Positions 7,009 to 16,687 of a stretch of 64,000 nt of DNA are shown piece by piece; positions within the stretch are counted from its first letter, which is position 1, and each line of letters opens with the position of its first letter. The position numbers and the translations under genes are program-made. The notes beneath the pieces are model-generated. The model worked only from the letters and a program-made list of their open reading frames with translations. It had not been told where the DNA came from and did not search any database. The stretch comes from Curvibacter sp. CHRR-16 (GTDB lineage Bacteria > Pseudomonadota > Gammaproteobacteria > Burkholderiales > Burkholderiaceae_C). The stretch covers positions 124,001-188,000 of the forward strand of contig NZ_JAHCSH010000002.1 of NCBI RefSeq assembly GCF_018474005.1, given 5' to 3'.

Positions 7009-7947
7009 TTAAGGGTGTTCTGCGTTGATGCGGCTCACGATGCCTTGCAGGGTTTGGAAGCCTTTTTCAGCGTACTGGTAGCTGGGGGCGACCGCGGGGT
7101 CTTGCTCGGCCTCCACCACCAGCCAGCCCTCGTAGCCTGCGGCGTGCAGGGTGCGCAGCACGGCGTCGTAGTCGATCACGCCATCGCCGGGCACGGTAAA
7201 CGTCCCATTGAGCACACCGTGCAAAAAGCTCCAGCCGTCGTTGCGGGCTTGGGCTATGACTGGGGCGCGCACGTCTTTGCAGTGCACGTGGGCCACGCGC
7301 TGCACATGCTTGGCCAGCAAGTCCACCGGGTTGCTGGCCCCGCCAAAGTAGGCGTGGCCCGTGTCGTAGAGCAGGAACACGGCGGCTGGGTCGGTCAGCG
7401 CCATGAGCTTGTCGATGTCGGCCGGGGACTCCACATACGCGCCCATGTGGTGGTGGTACGCGAGCTTGATGCCGTAGGTAGCCAACAAGTGGCGGCCAAA
7501 CAGGTTGAGCCGCTCGGCATAGTCCTGCCATAGCTGTTCACTGGCAAAGCGCGGGCGCTTGCCCACGGGGGTGTCTATCTGGCCTTGGATGGTGCCTGCG
7601 CATTCACCGTAGACGACCACCTGCACGCCGTTGTACTGCAGCTTGCTCATGTGGGCGTGGCAGCGCTCTATCTCGGCCTGCACGGCCTGGGCGTTGGTCT
7701 GGTGGGCTTCCTTTTCTGCCAAAAAGCCCGAGTACCAACCCGACACGCACACCAAGCCGAACTCGGCCAGTTTGGCCTTGAGCGCGGGGCCTTCTTGGGG
7801 GAATTTGTTGCCCAGTTCAAACCCGGCGTAGCCGATTTGCTGGCCTTCAGCCAGCGCGGTTTCCAGCGGGGTTTCGCCACCCAGGGATGGCAGGTCATCG
7901 TTCATCCAGGACAGGGGGTTGATGCCGATGCGGACGTTCCAAGTCAT
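7009..7947 (-). CDS. iolE: Myo-inosose-2 dehydratase
   Basis: A 312-residue xylose-isomerase-like TIM-barrel protein beginning NVRIGINPLSWMNDD, the signature of the family. IolE dehydrates scyllo-inosose to a trihydroxycyclohexanedione. Metal-binding acidic and histidine residues are seen in AYHHHMGAYV, LYDTGHAYFGG, HVHCKDV and the C-terminal EAEQDPAV. The length is typical (about 300). It is preceded by iolD with a 41-base gap and followed by iolB. Confidence 0.93.
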   Translation of the reverse strand: MTWNVRIGINPLSWMNDDLPSLGGETPLETALAEGQQIGYAGFELGNKFPQEGPALKAKLAEFGLVCVSGWYSGFLAEKEAHQTNAQAVQAEIERCHAHMSKLQYNGVQVVVYGECAGTIQGQIDTPVGKRPRFASEQLWQDYAERLNLFGRHLLATYGIKLAYHHHMGAYVESPADIDKLMALTDPAAVFLLYDTGHAYFGGASNPVDLLAKHVQRVAHVHCKDVRAPVIAQARNDGWSFLHGVLNGTFTVPGDGVIDYDAVLRTLHAAGYEGWLVVEAEQDPAVAPSYQYAEKGFQTLQGIVSRINAEHP

Positions 7948-7988
7948 AAAACAGGTCTCTCTCTTTGTAGGTGTTGTGCGTGGTTACT

Positions 7989-9920
7989 TCAAATGCGTTG
8001 CTGTTGCTTGGCCGTGGTGTAGCGCTGGTGGGCTTGCTGCACTTCGGCGCGGGTGGACACCTCGGGGATGGCAACTTCCCACCAGCAACCGCCGTCGTCG
8101 GTGGTGCGGGTGTGCGTGGTGTTGATGACCAGCACCTGCGTGCGCTGCGCCTTGCGGGCTTGGGCCATGGCGCGGCGCAGCTCGGCCACATCGGCCACGT
8201 GCACGGCATCAGCGCCCATGCTGCGGGCGTGTTGGGCAAAGTCGATGCGGCTGGGCTCGCCACCTGCGGGGATGCAGTCATCCAGCAGGTTGTTGAACCG
8301 GGGGCTGCCACTGGCCAACTGCAGGCGCTGGATGCAGCCGTAGCCCCGGTTGTCCAGCACCACGACGATGAGCTTGAGGCCCAGCATGACGGAGGAGGCT
8401 ATTTCCGAATTCATCATCATGTAAGAGCCATCGCCCACCATGACGATGACCTCTTGCTGGGGCCGTGCCAGCTTGACGCCCAAGCCCCCCGCTATCTCAT
8501 AGCCCATGCAGGAGTAGCCGTATTCCATGTGGTAGTTGCCGGGCAGGCTGGCGCGCCAGAGTTTGTGCAGTTCGGCAGGCAAGGTGCCAGCGGCGCAGAC
8601 CACTACGTCGTGCGCGGGGCTGCTCAGGCCTACATCGGTGGCGGAGTCGCGCACGGCGCCGATCACCTCGGCGTCGTACGGCAACTCGTTCTGCGGCAAT
8701 GGATGGTGTGGTGCAGTGGTGGTGAGGGCTTGCACGCGGTCGCGCCATGCTTGCGCGGCTTGGGTGGCTTGCTGCGTCCAACCAGCTGGGGCTGTGTAGG
8801 CGGGAGTTGTGCCATCACCCGCCAAGCCTGCAGCCAACTCTTGCAGCGCGGTGCGGGCATCGGCCACCAGCGACTGGGCGTGCCACTTGTGCGCGTCCAG
8901 CGCTTGCACGTTGATAGACAGCAGCTTGGCCTGCCCAAACAGGCTGTGCGAGCCGGTGGTGAAGTCTTGCAAGCGCGTGCCCACGGCCAGCACCACGTCG
9001 GCTTGGCGGGCTAATGCATTGGCGGCGGGCGAGCCGGTCACACCGATGGCACCGAGGTTGAGCGGGTGGTCCCACGGCAGGCTGCTTTTACCCGCTTGGG
9101 TTTCGGCCACGGGCACGCCGTGGGCGCTGGCCCACTGGTCCAATGCAGCACCGGCCAGGCTGTAGAGCACCCCGCCGCCGGCGACGATGAGCGGGCGCTG
9201 CGCTTGGCGCACCAGCGCCAGCGCTTGCTGCAGCTCGTGCGCATCGGGTCGGGGGCGGCGCAGGCGCAGCACGGGCGGGTGCAAAAACTCCACCGGGCAG
9301 TCAAACGCCTGCGTCTGCACGTCTTGCGGCAAGGCCAGGCACACGGGGCCGCACAGCGCCGGGTCGGTCAGGATGGCGATGGCGCGTGGCAGTGCGGTGA
9401 GGATTTGCTCCGGGCTGGTGATGCGGTCGAAGTAGCGCGTGACGGGGCGGAAGCAGTCGTTGGCACTGACATCGCCGTGGTGGAAGTCCTCCACCTGCTG
9501 CAGCACAGGGTCAGGGGCGCGGGACACAAAGGTGTCGCCGGGCAGCAGCAAGAGCGGCAGGCGATTGACATGCGCCAGCGCGGCTGCAGTGACCATGTTG
9601 GTAGCGCCGGGGCCAATGCTGCTGGTGGCCGCCATGATGCGCTGGCGACCATGGGCTTTGGCGTAGGCAATGGCGGCATGGGCCATGCCCTGCTCGTTGT
9701 GGGCGCGCAAGGTGGGCAACTGCTCGCGCTGCGCCCAGAGGGCCTCGCCCAAGCCGGCTACGTTGCCATGGCCAAAGATGGCGAACACGCCCGCGCAGTA
9801 GGGCACGGTGCTGCCATCGTCCAGTTGCACGCGCAGTGCCGCTAGGTGCTGCACCAGCGCTTGCGCCATGGTCAGGCGCACATGGGACGCCGTGGAAGAA
9901 GGGGTTGGCTGAATACTCAT
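7989..9920 (-). CDS. iolD: Trihydroxycyclohexane-1,2-dione hydrolase, TPP-dependent
   Basis: A 643-residue thiamine-diphosphate enzyme that opens the ring to 5-deoxyglucuronate. The three-domain acetolactate-synthase-like layout is visible: an N-terminal PYR domain (about 1-200, with GAGATNMVTAAALAHVNRLP region), a central domain (about 225-380), and a C-terminal PP domain with the GDGSYMMMNSEI metal/TPP motif near residue 495 and LDNRGYGCIQ shortly after. Length fits IolD (about 620-645). It starts 2 bases after the iolC stop codon. Confidence 0.93.
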   Translation of the reverse strand: MSIQPTPSSTASHVRLTMAQALVQHLAALRVQLDDGSTVPYCAGVFAIFGHGNVAGLGEALWAQREQLPTLRAHNEQGMAHAAIAYAKAHGRQRIMAATSSIGPGATNMVTAAALAHVNRLPLLLLPGDTFVSRAPDPVLQQVEDFHHGDVSANDCFRPVTRYFDRITSPEQILTALPRAIAILTDPALCGPVCLALPQDVQTQAFDCPVEFLHPPVLRLRRPRPDAHELQQALALVRQAQRPLIVAGGGVLYSLAGAALDQWASAHGVPVAETQAGKSSLPWDHPLNLGAIGVTGSPAANALARQADVVLAVGTRLQDFTTGSHSLFGQAKLLSINVQALDAHKWHAQSLVADARTALQELAAGLAGDGTTPAYTAPAGWTQQATQAAQAWRDRVQALTTTAPHHPLPQNELPYDAEVIGAVRDSATDVGLSSPAHDVVVCAAGTLPAELHKLWRASLPGNYHMEYGYSCMGYEIAGGLGVKLARPQQEVIVMVGDGSYMMMNSEIASSVMLGLKLIVVVLDNRGYGCIQRLQLASGSPRFNNLLDDCIPAGGEPSRIDFAQHARSMGADAVHVADVAELRRAMAQARKAQRTQVLVINTTHTRTTDDGGCWWEVAIPEVSTRAEVQQAHQRYTTAKQQQRI

Positions 9921-9922
9921 GG

Positions 9923-11923
9923 TTAGCGAGAGAGTGGTTGGCGTGTGGCTTGTTGGCGCTGGGCCCAGGCGTGGATCAGGGTGTCAAAGTTGCGGGCCAC
10001 GGTGGCGACCAGCGTGGCGTCGTCTATCAGACCGCTGAGCCACTGCTGCGACGCATCGGCCCACAGGCTGCGCCCCACCATAAAGCCTTTGACCACGGGG
10101 TTGCAAGCCTGGGTAAAACTGCTTGCCAAATAGTCCAAAGGCTGGTTAAGCCCCAAGATGACTGCGCCACGGCAATGCGGGTCACGTACTTGGAGCAACT
10201 GCTCCAGCGCCGCCCACCCCGCGGGCTGCATGGGGGCGAGCTTCCACCACTCGGGCTTGACGCCTAGGTTGTAAAAGCGCTGGATGGCGCGCAGCACCAA
10301 CTGATCGGCCAAGGCATCAGCCCCGCTGTGCTGCACCTGCAAGCCAGGCAAGCTGGCTTGGTGCGGCGCTTTGGGCACGATGATTTCCAGCAGCAGTTCG
10401 TTGCCGCTGACGCGGGTGGCTTCCCACAACTCCAGCACGCGCTGCTCTTGCTCCAGCCGCAGCGCGGTGCTGTCGTCGGGGTGGTAGTGCACCAAGCACT
10501 TGACCACCTGCTCAGTAGGCCACTGCACCAGTGCCGTGCCTACGGAGCGGGTGCCGTCAAAACGCAGCGGGCGTGAGCCGGGCAGCTCCACCGGGCGGCC
10601 CACCCACCAGCCCCGGCCCGTGGCATGGGCCAAGGCACTGCGGCCATAGTCGCCACCATCAACCAGCACCCCCAGCTGGGTGCCCAGCGCTTGGCTGCGC
10701 GGCTGCACCTGCTCGACGGCCTGCAGCAGCAATTGCTTGAGGACGGGAATGCGCGCTTCACTGGCCCCGGCGTTGCGCGCCAGTTCGTAAAACTGGCTGC
10801 GGTGGTCAAACGCCAGCACGCACAAGTTGCCCCACTGGGCACGGTTGGGGGTGACGCGGTGCAGGTGGGCCAACTGGGTGTCGGCATCGACCTTGGGGTT
10901 GCGCTGACCGCTGAACCAGTGGTCTAACTCGGCCATGGTGGGCATGGCTGCAGAGCAGGCGTGGCGCGACACGACGATGGCGCCGCAGGCATTGGCCACG
11001 CGGGTGGCCTCGGCCCAGCCGTGGCCGCGCAGCAAGCTGGCCAACAGGCCGGACAAGAAAGCATCGCCCGCGCCCAAGACGTTGAGCACTTCGACCTGCT
11101 CTCCTGCGTAGGTGGGCGCATGGTCTAGGCTGGCTGGTACTGCGCCTTCTAGGACGGTGCACCCCAGCGGGCCGCGCTTGACCACCAACACAGCCAGCGT
11201 GATAGCGCGCACGGCTTGCAGGCTGGCCAGCAAGTTGCCCTCTACCCCACCGGCGATGAGGAATTCCTCTTCAGTGCCTACCAGCAGGTCGAACTGGGGC
11301 AGCACAGCTTGCAGTTGCTGGGTCACTGCGGCATCGGGCACGTAGCGGTTTTCGCCCGCGCCGCGGCTGGTCAGGCCCCAGAGCACGGGGCGGTAGTCGA
11401 TGTCGAGCACGCGCACAACGCCGTGTTTTTTGGCGTAACCCAAGGCCGTGAGGGCAGCAGAGCGCGTGCCGGGGGTGGACAGGTGGGTGCCGGTAATGGA
11501 CAGCGCCCGGCACTGGCGGATGAAGTCTTCGCTGATGGCGGCGGCGTCCAAGGCCATGTCGGCGCAGTTCTCGCGCACAAAGAGCAGTGGGAAGGTGTCT
11601 TGGTCTTTGATGCCCAGCAGCACCAAGGCGGTCAGGCGCTGGGGGTCGATCTGGATTTGCGAGGTGTCGCAGCCTTCGCGCTCCAGCGTTTGCCGCAAAA
11701 AGCGGCCCATTTGCTCGTTGCCCACGCGGGTGATCATGGCGCTGCGCAGTCCCAAGCGGGCCACGCCAAAAGCCAAGTTGCCCGAGCTGCCGCCCAAGTA
11801 CATGGCCATGCTGCGGGCGTTTTCAAGGGCGCTGCCAATTTGCTGCGCGTACAGATCGACCGCGAGGCGGCCTAGGCATGCCAGGTCTATGCGCCGGGCT
11901 GGGGGAAATGGAAGAACGGTCAT
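9923..11923 (-). CDS. iolC: 5-dehydro-2-deoxygluconokinase fused to DUF2090 aldolase-like domain
   Basis: A 666-residue two-domain protein. Residues about 10-335 are a PfkB-family kinase (LACLGRLAVDLY at the start; GGSSGNLAFGVARLG substrate strip; GAGDAFLSGLLASLL catalytic motif). It phosphorylates 5-dehydro-2-deoxygluconate. Residues about 345-666 are a DUF2090 domain (LCVLAFDHRSQFYELA start), assigned in other proteobacteria to cleavage of the phosphorylated product, replacing a separate IolJ aldolase. Start ATG at 11923 (MTVLPFPPARR) is chosen over the upstream TTG/GTG frame to 11992, which runs into the operator region; its ribosome site is weak. First gene of the minus-strand iol set. 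Confidence 0.9.
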   Translation of the reverse strand: MTVLPFPPARRIDLACLGRLAVDLYAQQIGSALENARSMAMYLGGSSGNLAFGVARLGLRSAMITRVGNEQMGRFLRQTLEREGCDTSQIQIDPQRLTALVLLGIKDQDTFPLLFVRENCADMALDAAAISEDFIRQCRALSITGTHLSTPGTRSAALTALGYAKKHGVVRVLDIDYRPVLWGLTSRGAGENRYVPDAAVTQQLQAVLPQFDLLVGTEEEFLIAGGVEGNLLASLQAVRAITLAVLVVKRGPLGCTVLEGAVPASLDHAPTYAGEQVEVLNVLGAGDAFLSGLLASLLRGHGWAEATRVANACGAIVVSRHACSAAMPTMAELDHWFSGQRNPKVDADTQLAHLHRVTPNRAQWGNLCVLAFDHRSQFYELARNAGASEARIPVLKQLLLQAVEQVQPRSQALGTQLGVLVDGGDYGRSALAHATGRGWWVGRPVELPGSRPLRFDGTRSVGTALVQWPTEQVVKCLVHYHPDDSTALRLEQEQRVLELWEATRVSGNELLLEIIVPKAPHQASLPGLQVQHSGADALADQLVLRAIQRFYNLGVKPEWWKLAPMQPAGWAALEQLLQVRDPHCRGAVILGLNQPLDYLASSFTQACNPVVKGFMVGRSLWADASQQWLSGLIDDATLVATVARNFDTLIHAWAQRQQATRQPLSR

Positions 11924-11964
11924 GGCTTGGTCATGGGATGGTGTGCTGCAAGTGTAGTGACAAG

Positions 11965-11980
11965 AGAAATAAATATTTCT
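11965..11980. promoter_or_regulatory. Candidate RpiR operator A between iolC and transporter
   Basis: AGAAAT-AAAT-ATTTCT is a perfect 6-bp inverted repeat. Counted as AGAAA/TTTCT it has a 6-base centre, two more than the other two sites, so it is a spacing variant. It lies in the 149-base divergent region between iolC (start 11923) and the binding-protein gene (start 12073). Confidence 0.45.
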
Positions 11981-11993
11981 AAGTAAAACCACC

Positions 11994-12009
11994 TAGAAAT
12001 AAATTTCTA
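11994..12009. promoter_or_regulatory. Candidate RpiR operator B between iolC and transporter
   Basis: TAGAAA-TAAA-TTTCTA has the same arms and the same 4-base spacing as the palindrome upstream of iolG. Sites A and B lie 29 bp apart centre to centre, so one protein could silence both divergent promoters. Confidence 0.55.
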
Positions 12010-12072
12010 TTTTGGTTCTACAGTTGCTCCGTCCCAGCGGACAAACACAGACCAACAAACAGGAGACACGGT

Positions 12073-13002
12073 ATGAAACAGATTGCTCTGGTGGCAGCGC
12101 TTGCGACTGCCATGCTGGCCCCCGTGGCCGCACATGCAGAAAAAGTGGGCTTGGCGATGGCGCAGCAGGACACGTTTCTGACGATTTTGAAAAACGGCAC
12201 GCTCGATGCAGCCAAGAAGCACAACGTGACGGTGCAAGTGGAAGACGCGCAGGGGGATGTGGGCAAGCAGTTGAGCCAGATCCAAAACCTGATCGCGCAG
12301 AAGGTGGACGCCATCATCGTCAACCCAGTGGATACGGACGCAACGCCCAAGATCACCAAGATGGTGACCGACGCCAAGATTCCGCTGGTCTACGTGAACC
12401 GCAAGCCGGTGGACTTTGACAAACTGCCCGCAGGCGTGGCGTTTGTGGCGTCGGACGAAAAGGTGTCGGGCACCATCCAAACCCAAGAGGTGTGCCGTTT
12501 ACTCAAGGGCAAAGGCAACCTGCTGGTGCTGATGGGCGACCTGTCCAACGAGGGGGCACGCACCCGCACCAAAGACATCGAGGAAGTGGTGGCGACCAAA
12601 GAGTGCTCTGGCTTGAAGATTGTGGACAAGCGCGAAGGCAAGTGGGACCGCACGCAAGGGCAAGACATCACCACCAACTGGCTGTCCTCGGGCGTGAAGT
12701 TTGACGCCATCATCGCCAACAACGATGAGATGGCCATTGGCGCTATCAACGCTTTGAAGGCAGCCAAGAAGTGGACAGCCCAATCCATCGTGGCAGGCAT
12801 TGACGCCACCCCCGATGCGCTGGCTTCTATGAAGGCAGGCGACCTGAAGGTGACCGTGTTCCAAAACGCCGCTGGCCAGGGTTCTGGCTCTATCGACGCT
12901 GCGCTCAAGCTGATCAAAAAGCAGCCAGTGGATCGCTTCGTGAACATTCCGTTTGAACTGGTGACCCCAGCCAACCTGAGCAAGTACGCAGGCAAGAACT
13001 GA
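12073..13002 (+). CDS. Sugar ABC transporter periplasmic binding protein, probably for inositol
   Basis: A 309-residue type I periplasmic binding protein (RbsB/IbpA-like) with a clear signal peptide (residues 1-22, cleaved after AAHA). The mature part has two lobes; typical strand-loop motifs are [20 protein letters not shown] and [14 protein letters not shown]. The family delivers monosaccharides to CUT2 ABC importers. Genomic position opposite iolC and similarity of layout to Caulobacter ibpA-iatA-iatP point to myo-inositol. A strong ribosome site (AGGAGA) precedes the ATG. The ATPase gene overlaps the stop by one base (TGATG). Confidence 0.88.
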   Translation: MKQIALVAALATAMLAPVAAHAEKVGLAMAQQDTFLTILKNGTLDAAKKHNVTVQVEDAQGDVGKQLSQIQNLIAQKVDAIIVNPVDTDATPKITKMVTDAKIPLVYVNRKPVDFDKLPAGVAFVASDEKVSGTIQTQEVCRLLKGKGNLLVLMGDLSNEGARTRTKDIEEVVATKECSGLKIVDKREGKWDRTQGQDITTNWLSSGVKFDAIIANNDEMAIGAINALKAAKKWTAQSIVAGIDATPDALASMKAGDLKVTVFQNAAGQGSGSIDAALKLIKKQPVDRFVNIPFELVTPANLSKYAGKN

Positions 13003-14540
13003 TGAGCACGACGCTGACCAGCAGCGAAGCCCCTGCCCAGCAGGGGCATGAGCAGACCGTTGCTCTGCTGCAAGTGGATGGGGTGCGCAAAACCTTCCCC
13101 GGCGTCGTGGCGCTGGAGAAGGTGCACCTGACACTCAAAGCAGGCACGGTGCATGCACTGATGGGTGAGAACGGCGCGGGCAAGTCCACGCTGATGAAAA
13201 TCATCGCTGGCATTTACACCCCCGACGAGGGCGCGGTGCGCCTGCACGGGCAGGCGCTGAAACTGCGCTCGCCCAAAGATGCGCTGGAGCATGGCATTGC
13301 CATGATCCACCAAGAGCTGAACCTGATGCCCTACATGACGGTGGCGGAGAACGTGTGGATTACCCGCGAACCGCGCAACCGCTTAGGGCTGGTAGACCAC
13401 AGCGCGCTGCGCCGCCAAACGCAAGCGCTGTTTGATGAACTCCATATCCAGATAGACCCGGATGAGGAAGTACAAAACCTGTCTGTGGCTAGCCGCCAGA
13501 TGGTGGAAATTGCCAAGGCGGTGTCGTACAACTCGGACGTGCTGATCATGGATGAGCCGACCTCGGCGCTGACCGAGGCAGAGGTGGAGCATTTGTTCCG
13601 CATCATCCGCGACTTGCGCTCGCGGGGCAAAGGCATCATCTACATCACGCACAAGATGAACGAGCTGTTCGAGATTGCGGACGAGTTTTCGGTGTTCCGC
13701 GATGGGCGCTACATCGCCACCCATGCCTCGCATGACGTGACGCGCGACGACATCATCCGCATGATGGTGGGGCGTGAGATCACGCAGATGTTCCCCAAAG
13801 AAGCAGTGCCTATCGGTGACGTGGTGCTGTCGGTGCGCGACCTGGGACTGGAAGGCGTTTTCGGCGGTGTGAGCTTTGACATCCGCGCCGGCGAAATACT
13901 GGGCCTAGCGGGCTTGGTGGGATCGGGCCGCTCCAACGTGGCCGAGACGCTGTTTGGCATCACCCCTGCCACCAGCGGGACGATTGCGATTCACGGCCAG
14001 ACCGTGCTCATGAGTACCCCCACACAAGCCATGGCGGCAGGCATGGCCTTCCTGACCGAAGACCGCAAGCAAACAGGCTGTTTCTTGTGTCTGGACATTG
14101 AGGACAACATGGACAGCGCGGTGCTGAGCCAGCGCTATGTGCGCGCTGGCTTTTTGCAGCGCAAAGCCTTGCGCCAAGACTGCGAGGCGATGGCGCGCCG
14201 CCTGCGCGTGAAAACGCCGCACATGCAGGAGGTGATCCAGAACCTGTCGGGGGGCAACCAGCAAAAGGTACTGGTAGGCCGTTGGCTGCTGACCAATCCG
14301 CGCATCCTGATTTTGGACGAGCCCACACGCGGCATTGACGTGGGAGCCAAGGCAGAGATTCACCGCTTGGTGACCGAGCTGGCACGCCAAGGCGTGGCGA
14401 TTTTGATGATTTCTTCTGAACTGCCCGAAGTGCTGGGTATGAGTGACCGCGTGATGGTGATGCACGCAGGCCGCATGACGGGCATTCTGAACCGGGCCGA
14501 GGCCACCCAAGTGGCCGTGATGGATTTGGCAGCCAAATAA
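13002..14540 (+). CDS. Sugar ABC transporter ATP-binding protein, CUT2 type
   Basis: A 512-residue protein with two fused ATPase domains, as usual for CUT2 importers. The first (about 22-255) has Walker [10 protein letters not shown] and Walker [11 protein letters not shown], with the signature region [15 protein letters not shown]. The second (about 265-505) has a degenerate Walker A (GLVGSGRSN) and an intact signature LSGGNQQK plus [10 protein letters not shown]. This asymmetry is normal for the RbsA/MglA/IatA group. It energises uptake with the permease encoded next. It overlaps the binding-protein gene by one base. Confidence 0.92.
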   Translation: MSTTLTSSEAPAQQGHEQTVALLQVDGVRKTFPGVVALEKVHLTLKAGTVHALMGENGAGKSTLMKIIAGIYTPDEGAVRLHGQALKLRSPKDALEHGIAMIHQELNLMPYMTVAENVWITREPRNRLGLVDHSALRRQTQALFDELHIQIDPDEEVQNLSVASRQMVEIAKAVSYNSDVLIMDEPTSALTEAEVEHLFRIIRDLRSRGKGIIYITHKMNELFEIADEFSVFRDGRYIATHASHDVTRDDIIRMMVGREITQMFPKEAVPIGDVVLSVRDLGLEGVFGGVSFDIRAGEILGLAGLVGSGRSNVAETLFGITPATSGTIAIHGQTVLMSTPTQAMAAGMAFLTEDRKQTGCFLCLDIEDNMDSAVLSQRYVRAGFLQRKALRQDCEAMARRLRVKTPHMQEVIQNLSGGNQQKVLVGRWLLTNPRILILDEPTRGIDVGAKAEIHRLVTELARQGVAILMISSELPEVLGMSDRVMVMHAGRMTGILNRAEATQVAVMDLAAK

Positions 14541-14551
14541 CTTTAGCCGCT

Positions 14552-15589
14552 ATGCATGCTATGAACTCTACGCTTTCTACCCCTACTGCTTCTTCCACTG
14601 CCGCTATAGCGCAGCGGCGTTTTAAGCTGCCGCCTGAGGCCAGCATCTTCATGGTGTTGGTGGGCATTTGCCTGTTTTTCGAGGCGCTAGGCTGGTACGT
14701 GAACGGCCAGAGCTTTTTGCTCAACTGGGAACGCATCCAAATCATCGTGCTGCAGATGGCGGTGATCGGCATCATCGCGGTGGGTGTGAACATCGTCATC
14801 ATCACCGGCGGTATCGACCTGTCATCGGGCTCGGTGGTGGCCGCTGCGGCGGTGGTATCGGCCAGCCTAGCGCAGGTGTCGGACTTTCCGCGGGCTGTCT
14901 TTCCGCAACTGACCGATTTACCCATCGTCTGGCCCGTGCTGGCAGGCACGGTGGTGGGCGTGGTGGTGGGGCTAATCAACGGTGCGCTGATCGCGTACAC
15001 GGCGATTCCGGCCTTTATCGCCTCGCTGGGCACCATGGTGGCGGCGCGCGGTTTTGCCAAGTGGTTCACTGGAGGCATGCCCGTTTCCATGTTGACGGAC
15101 GACTTTGCCGCCATCGGCTCGGGTGCCACACCGGTCTACATTTTCCTGACCGTGGCCTTGGTCTTTCACATCGTGCTGCGCTACACGCGCTTTGGCAAAT
15201 TCACCTACGCCATTGGGGCCAACCGCCAGGCGGCGGTGGTGTCGGGCATCAACGTGGGCAAGCACCTGATTTGGGTCTATGCCATCGCGGGTTTTTTGAG
15301 CGGAATTGCTGGCACGGTCACGGCGGCCCGCGCCATCTCGGGCCAGTCGGGCATGGGCGTGATGTACGAGCTTGATGCGATTGCCGCCGTGGTGATTGGC
15401 GGCACCTCACTCACGGGGGGCTTGGGGCGCATTACCGGCACCGTCATTGGGGTGCTGATACTGGGCGTGATGATGTCGGGCTTTACCTTCATCCGCATTG
15501 ATGCGTACTACCAAGAGATGGTCAAGGGCGCCATCATCGTGGTAGCCGTGGTAGCTGACCAGATGCGCAACCGCAAGCGCCGCGGCTAA
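14552..15589 (+). CDS. Sugar ABC transporter permease, CUT2 type
   Basis: A 345-residue membrane protein of the RbsC/IatP (BPD_transp_2) family with about eight to ten hydrophobic segments, starting at about residue 30. The family marker NIVIITGGIDLSSGSVVAA is near residues 88-107, and GGTSLTGGLGRITGTVIG near 282. It would form the membrane channel for inositol with the two preceding products. Start is the ATG at 14552 or at 14561 (MNSTLSTP). The gene ends 6 bases before the convergent cheB stop, with no room for a separate terminator. Confidence 0.9.
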   Translation: MHAMNSTLSTPTASSTAAIAQRRFKLPPEASIFMVLVGICLFFEALGWYVNGQSFLLNWERIQIIVLQMAVIGIIAVGVNIVIITGGIDLSSGSVVAAAAVVSASLAQVSDFPRAVFPQLTDLPIVWPVLAGTVVGVVVGLINGALIAYTAIPAFIASLGTMVAARGFAKWFTGGMPVSMLTDDFAAIGSGATPVYIFLTVALVFHIVLRYTRFGKFTYAIGANRQAAVVSGINVGKHLIWVYAIAGFLSGIAGTVTAARAISGQSGMGVMYELDAIAAVVIGGTSLTGGLGRITGTVIGVLILGVMMSGFTFIRIDAYYQEMVKGAIIVVAVVADQMRNRKRRG

Positions 15590-15595
15590 ACGCCA

Positions 15596-16687
15596 TCAGA
15601 CCCGGTAGCGGTCGCCCGATTCGGCGCGCAGCTTTTGTAGCAAAGCAGGGGCGATTTCGGTTAATGGCAGCACCTCATCAGCCGCACCTGCCAAAATGGC
15701 TTCGCGTGGCATTCCGAAGACGACACACGAAGCCTCGTCTTGGCAGTAGTTGTAGCTGCCGGCATCGCGCATTTCTTTCATGGCCTTGGCACCATCGTTG
15801 CCCATGCCAGTGAGCATGATGGCGTAGGCATTGCGCCCCACCACTTTGGCACCGGATTTGAACAGCACTTCTACCGAAGGACGATGGCGATTGACCAACT
15901 CGCCATCTTCCACCACGCACACGTAGTTGGCACCGCTGCGGTTCACGCTGAATTGTTTGCCACCCGGGGCAATGTAAGCGTGACCGGGCAGAATACGCGC
16001 ACCGTTAACGGCCTCTTGCACGGTGATTTGACACAGGCTATTGAGGCGTGCGGCAAAGCTGGAGGTAAAGCCTGGTGGCATGTGCTGGGTAATGACGACC
16101 CCAGGAGCATCCGCTGGCAGGCGTGTGAGGATTTCTTTGATCGCCTCGGTACCGCCGGTAGAAGCGCCAATGAAAACCAGCTTTTCGGTGGACAAACGGC
16201 CCACACTGGCAATGGCGCTATCGCCTCCGGCGGGCTTGGTGGCTCCAGGCGCTGCGGGTTTGGCCACATGGCGGCGCAGTTGGGCTTTGGCTGCGATGCG
16301 GATTTTGTCCACTATGTCGGTAGCCAATTCGCGCACCCCATCAGCCACGCCAATGCGGGGTTTGGCCACGAAATCGACCGCACCCAACTCCAAAGCTCGA
16401 ATAGTCACATCGGCACCTTGTTGGGTCAGGGTGGAAATCATGACCACAGGCATGGGGCGCAGGCGCATCAAGCGCTCTAGGAAATCAAGCCCGTCCATGC
16501 GGGGCATTTCCACGTCCAAGGTAATCACATCGGGATTGAGCTCGCGAATCATCTCGCGTGCCACCAAAGGATCGTTGGCAGCGCCAATGCATTGCATATC
16601 AGGCTGTTTGTTGATGATTTCAGCCAACAAACCGCGTATGAGTGCAGAGTCGTCCACTACGACGACTGTAATTTTTGTACTTGTCAT
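15596..16687 (-). CDS. cheB: Chemotaxis response regulator / protein-glutamate methylesterase
   Basis: A 363-residue CheB. The receiver domain (about 5-125) has the acidic pair at 12-13 and the phospho-acceptor Asp58 ([12 protein letters not shown]). The methylesterase domain (about 175-360) has the catalytic triad in GASTGGTEA (Ser), TQHMPPGF (His) and [11 protein letters not shown] (Asp). It removes methyl groups from chemoreceptors, and CheA phosphorylation activates it. The ATG directly follows the cheD stop with no gap. It is the last gene of the minus-strand chemotaxis operon. Confidence 0.96.
   Translation of the reverse strand: MTSTKITVVVVDDSALIRGLLAEIINKQPDMQCIGAANDPLVAREMIRELNPDVITLDVEMPRMDGLDFLERLMRLRPMPVVMISTLTQQGADVTIRALELGAVDFVAKPRIGVADGVRELATDIVDKIRIAAKAQLRRHVAKPAAPGATKPAGGDSAIASVGRLSTEKLVFIGASTGGTEAIKEILTRLPADAPGVVITQHMPPGFTSSFAARLNSLCQITVQEAVNGARILPGHAYIAPGGKQFSVNRSGANYVCVVEDGELVNRHRPSVEVLFKSGAKVVGRNAYAIMLTGMGNDGAKAMKEMRDAGSYNYCQDEASCVVFGMPREAILAGAADEVLPLTEIAPALLQKLRAESGDRYRV

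Noticed and set aside
6685-7533. 282-codon plus-strand frame
   Set aside because: Antisense to iolB and iolE; no domain pattern.
7971-9014. 347-codon plus-strand frame
   Set aside because: Antisense to iolD; composition of a shadow frame.
13002-14540. Degenerate second Walker A in the ABC ATPase as a sign of decay
   Set aside because: The same asymmetry is normal in CUT2 ATPases such as RbsA and MglA.
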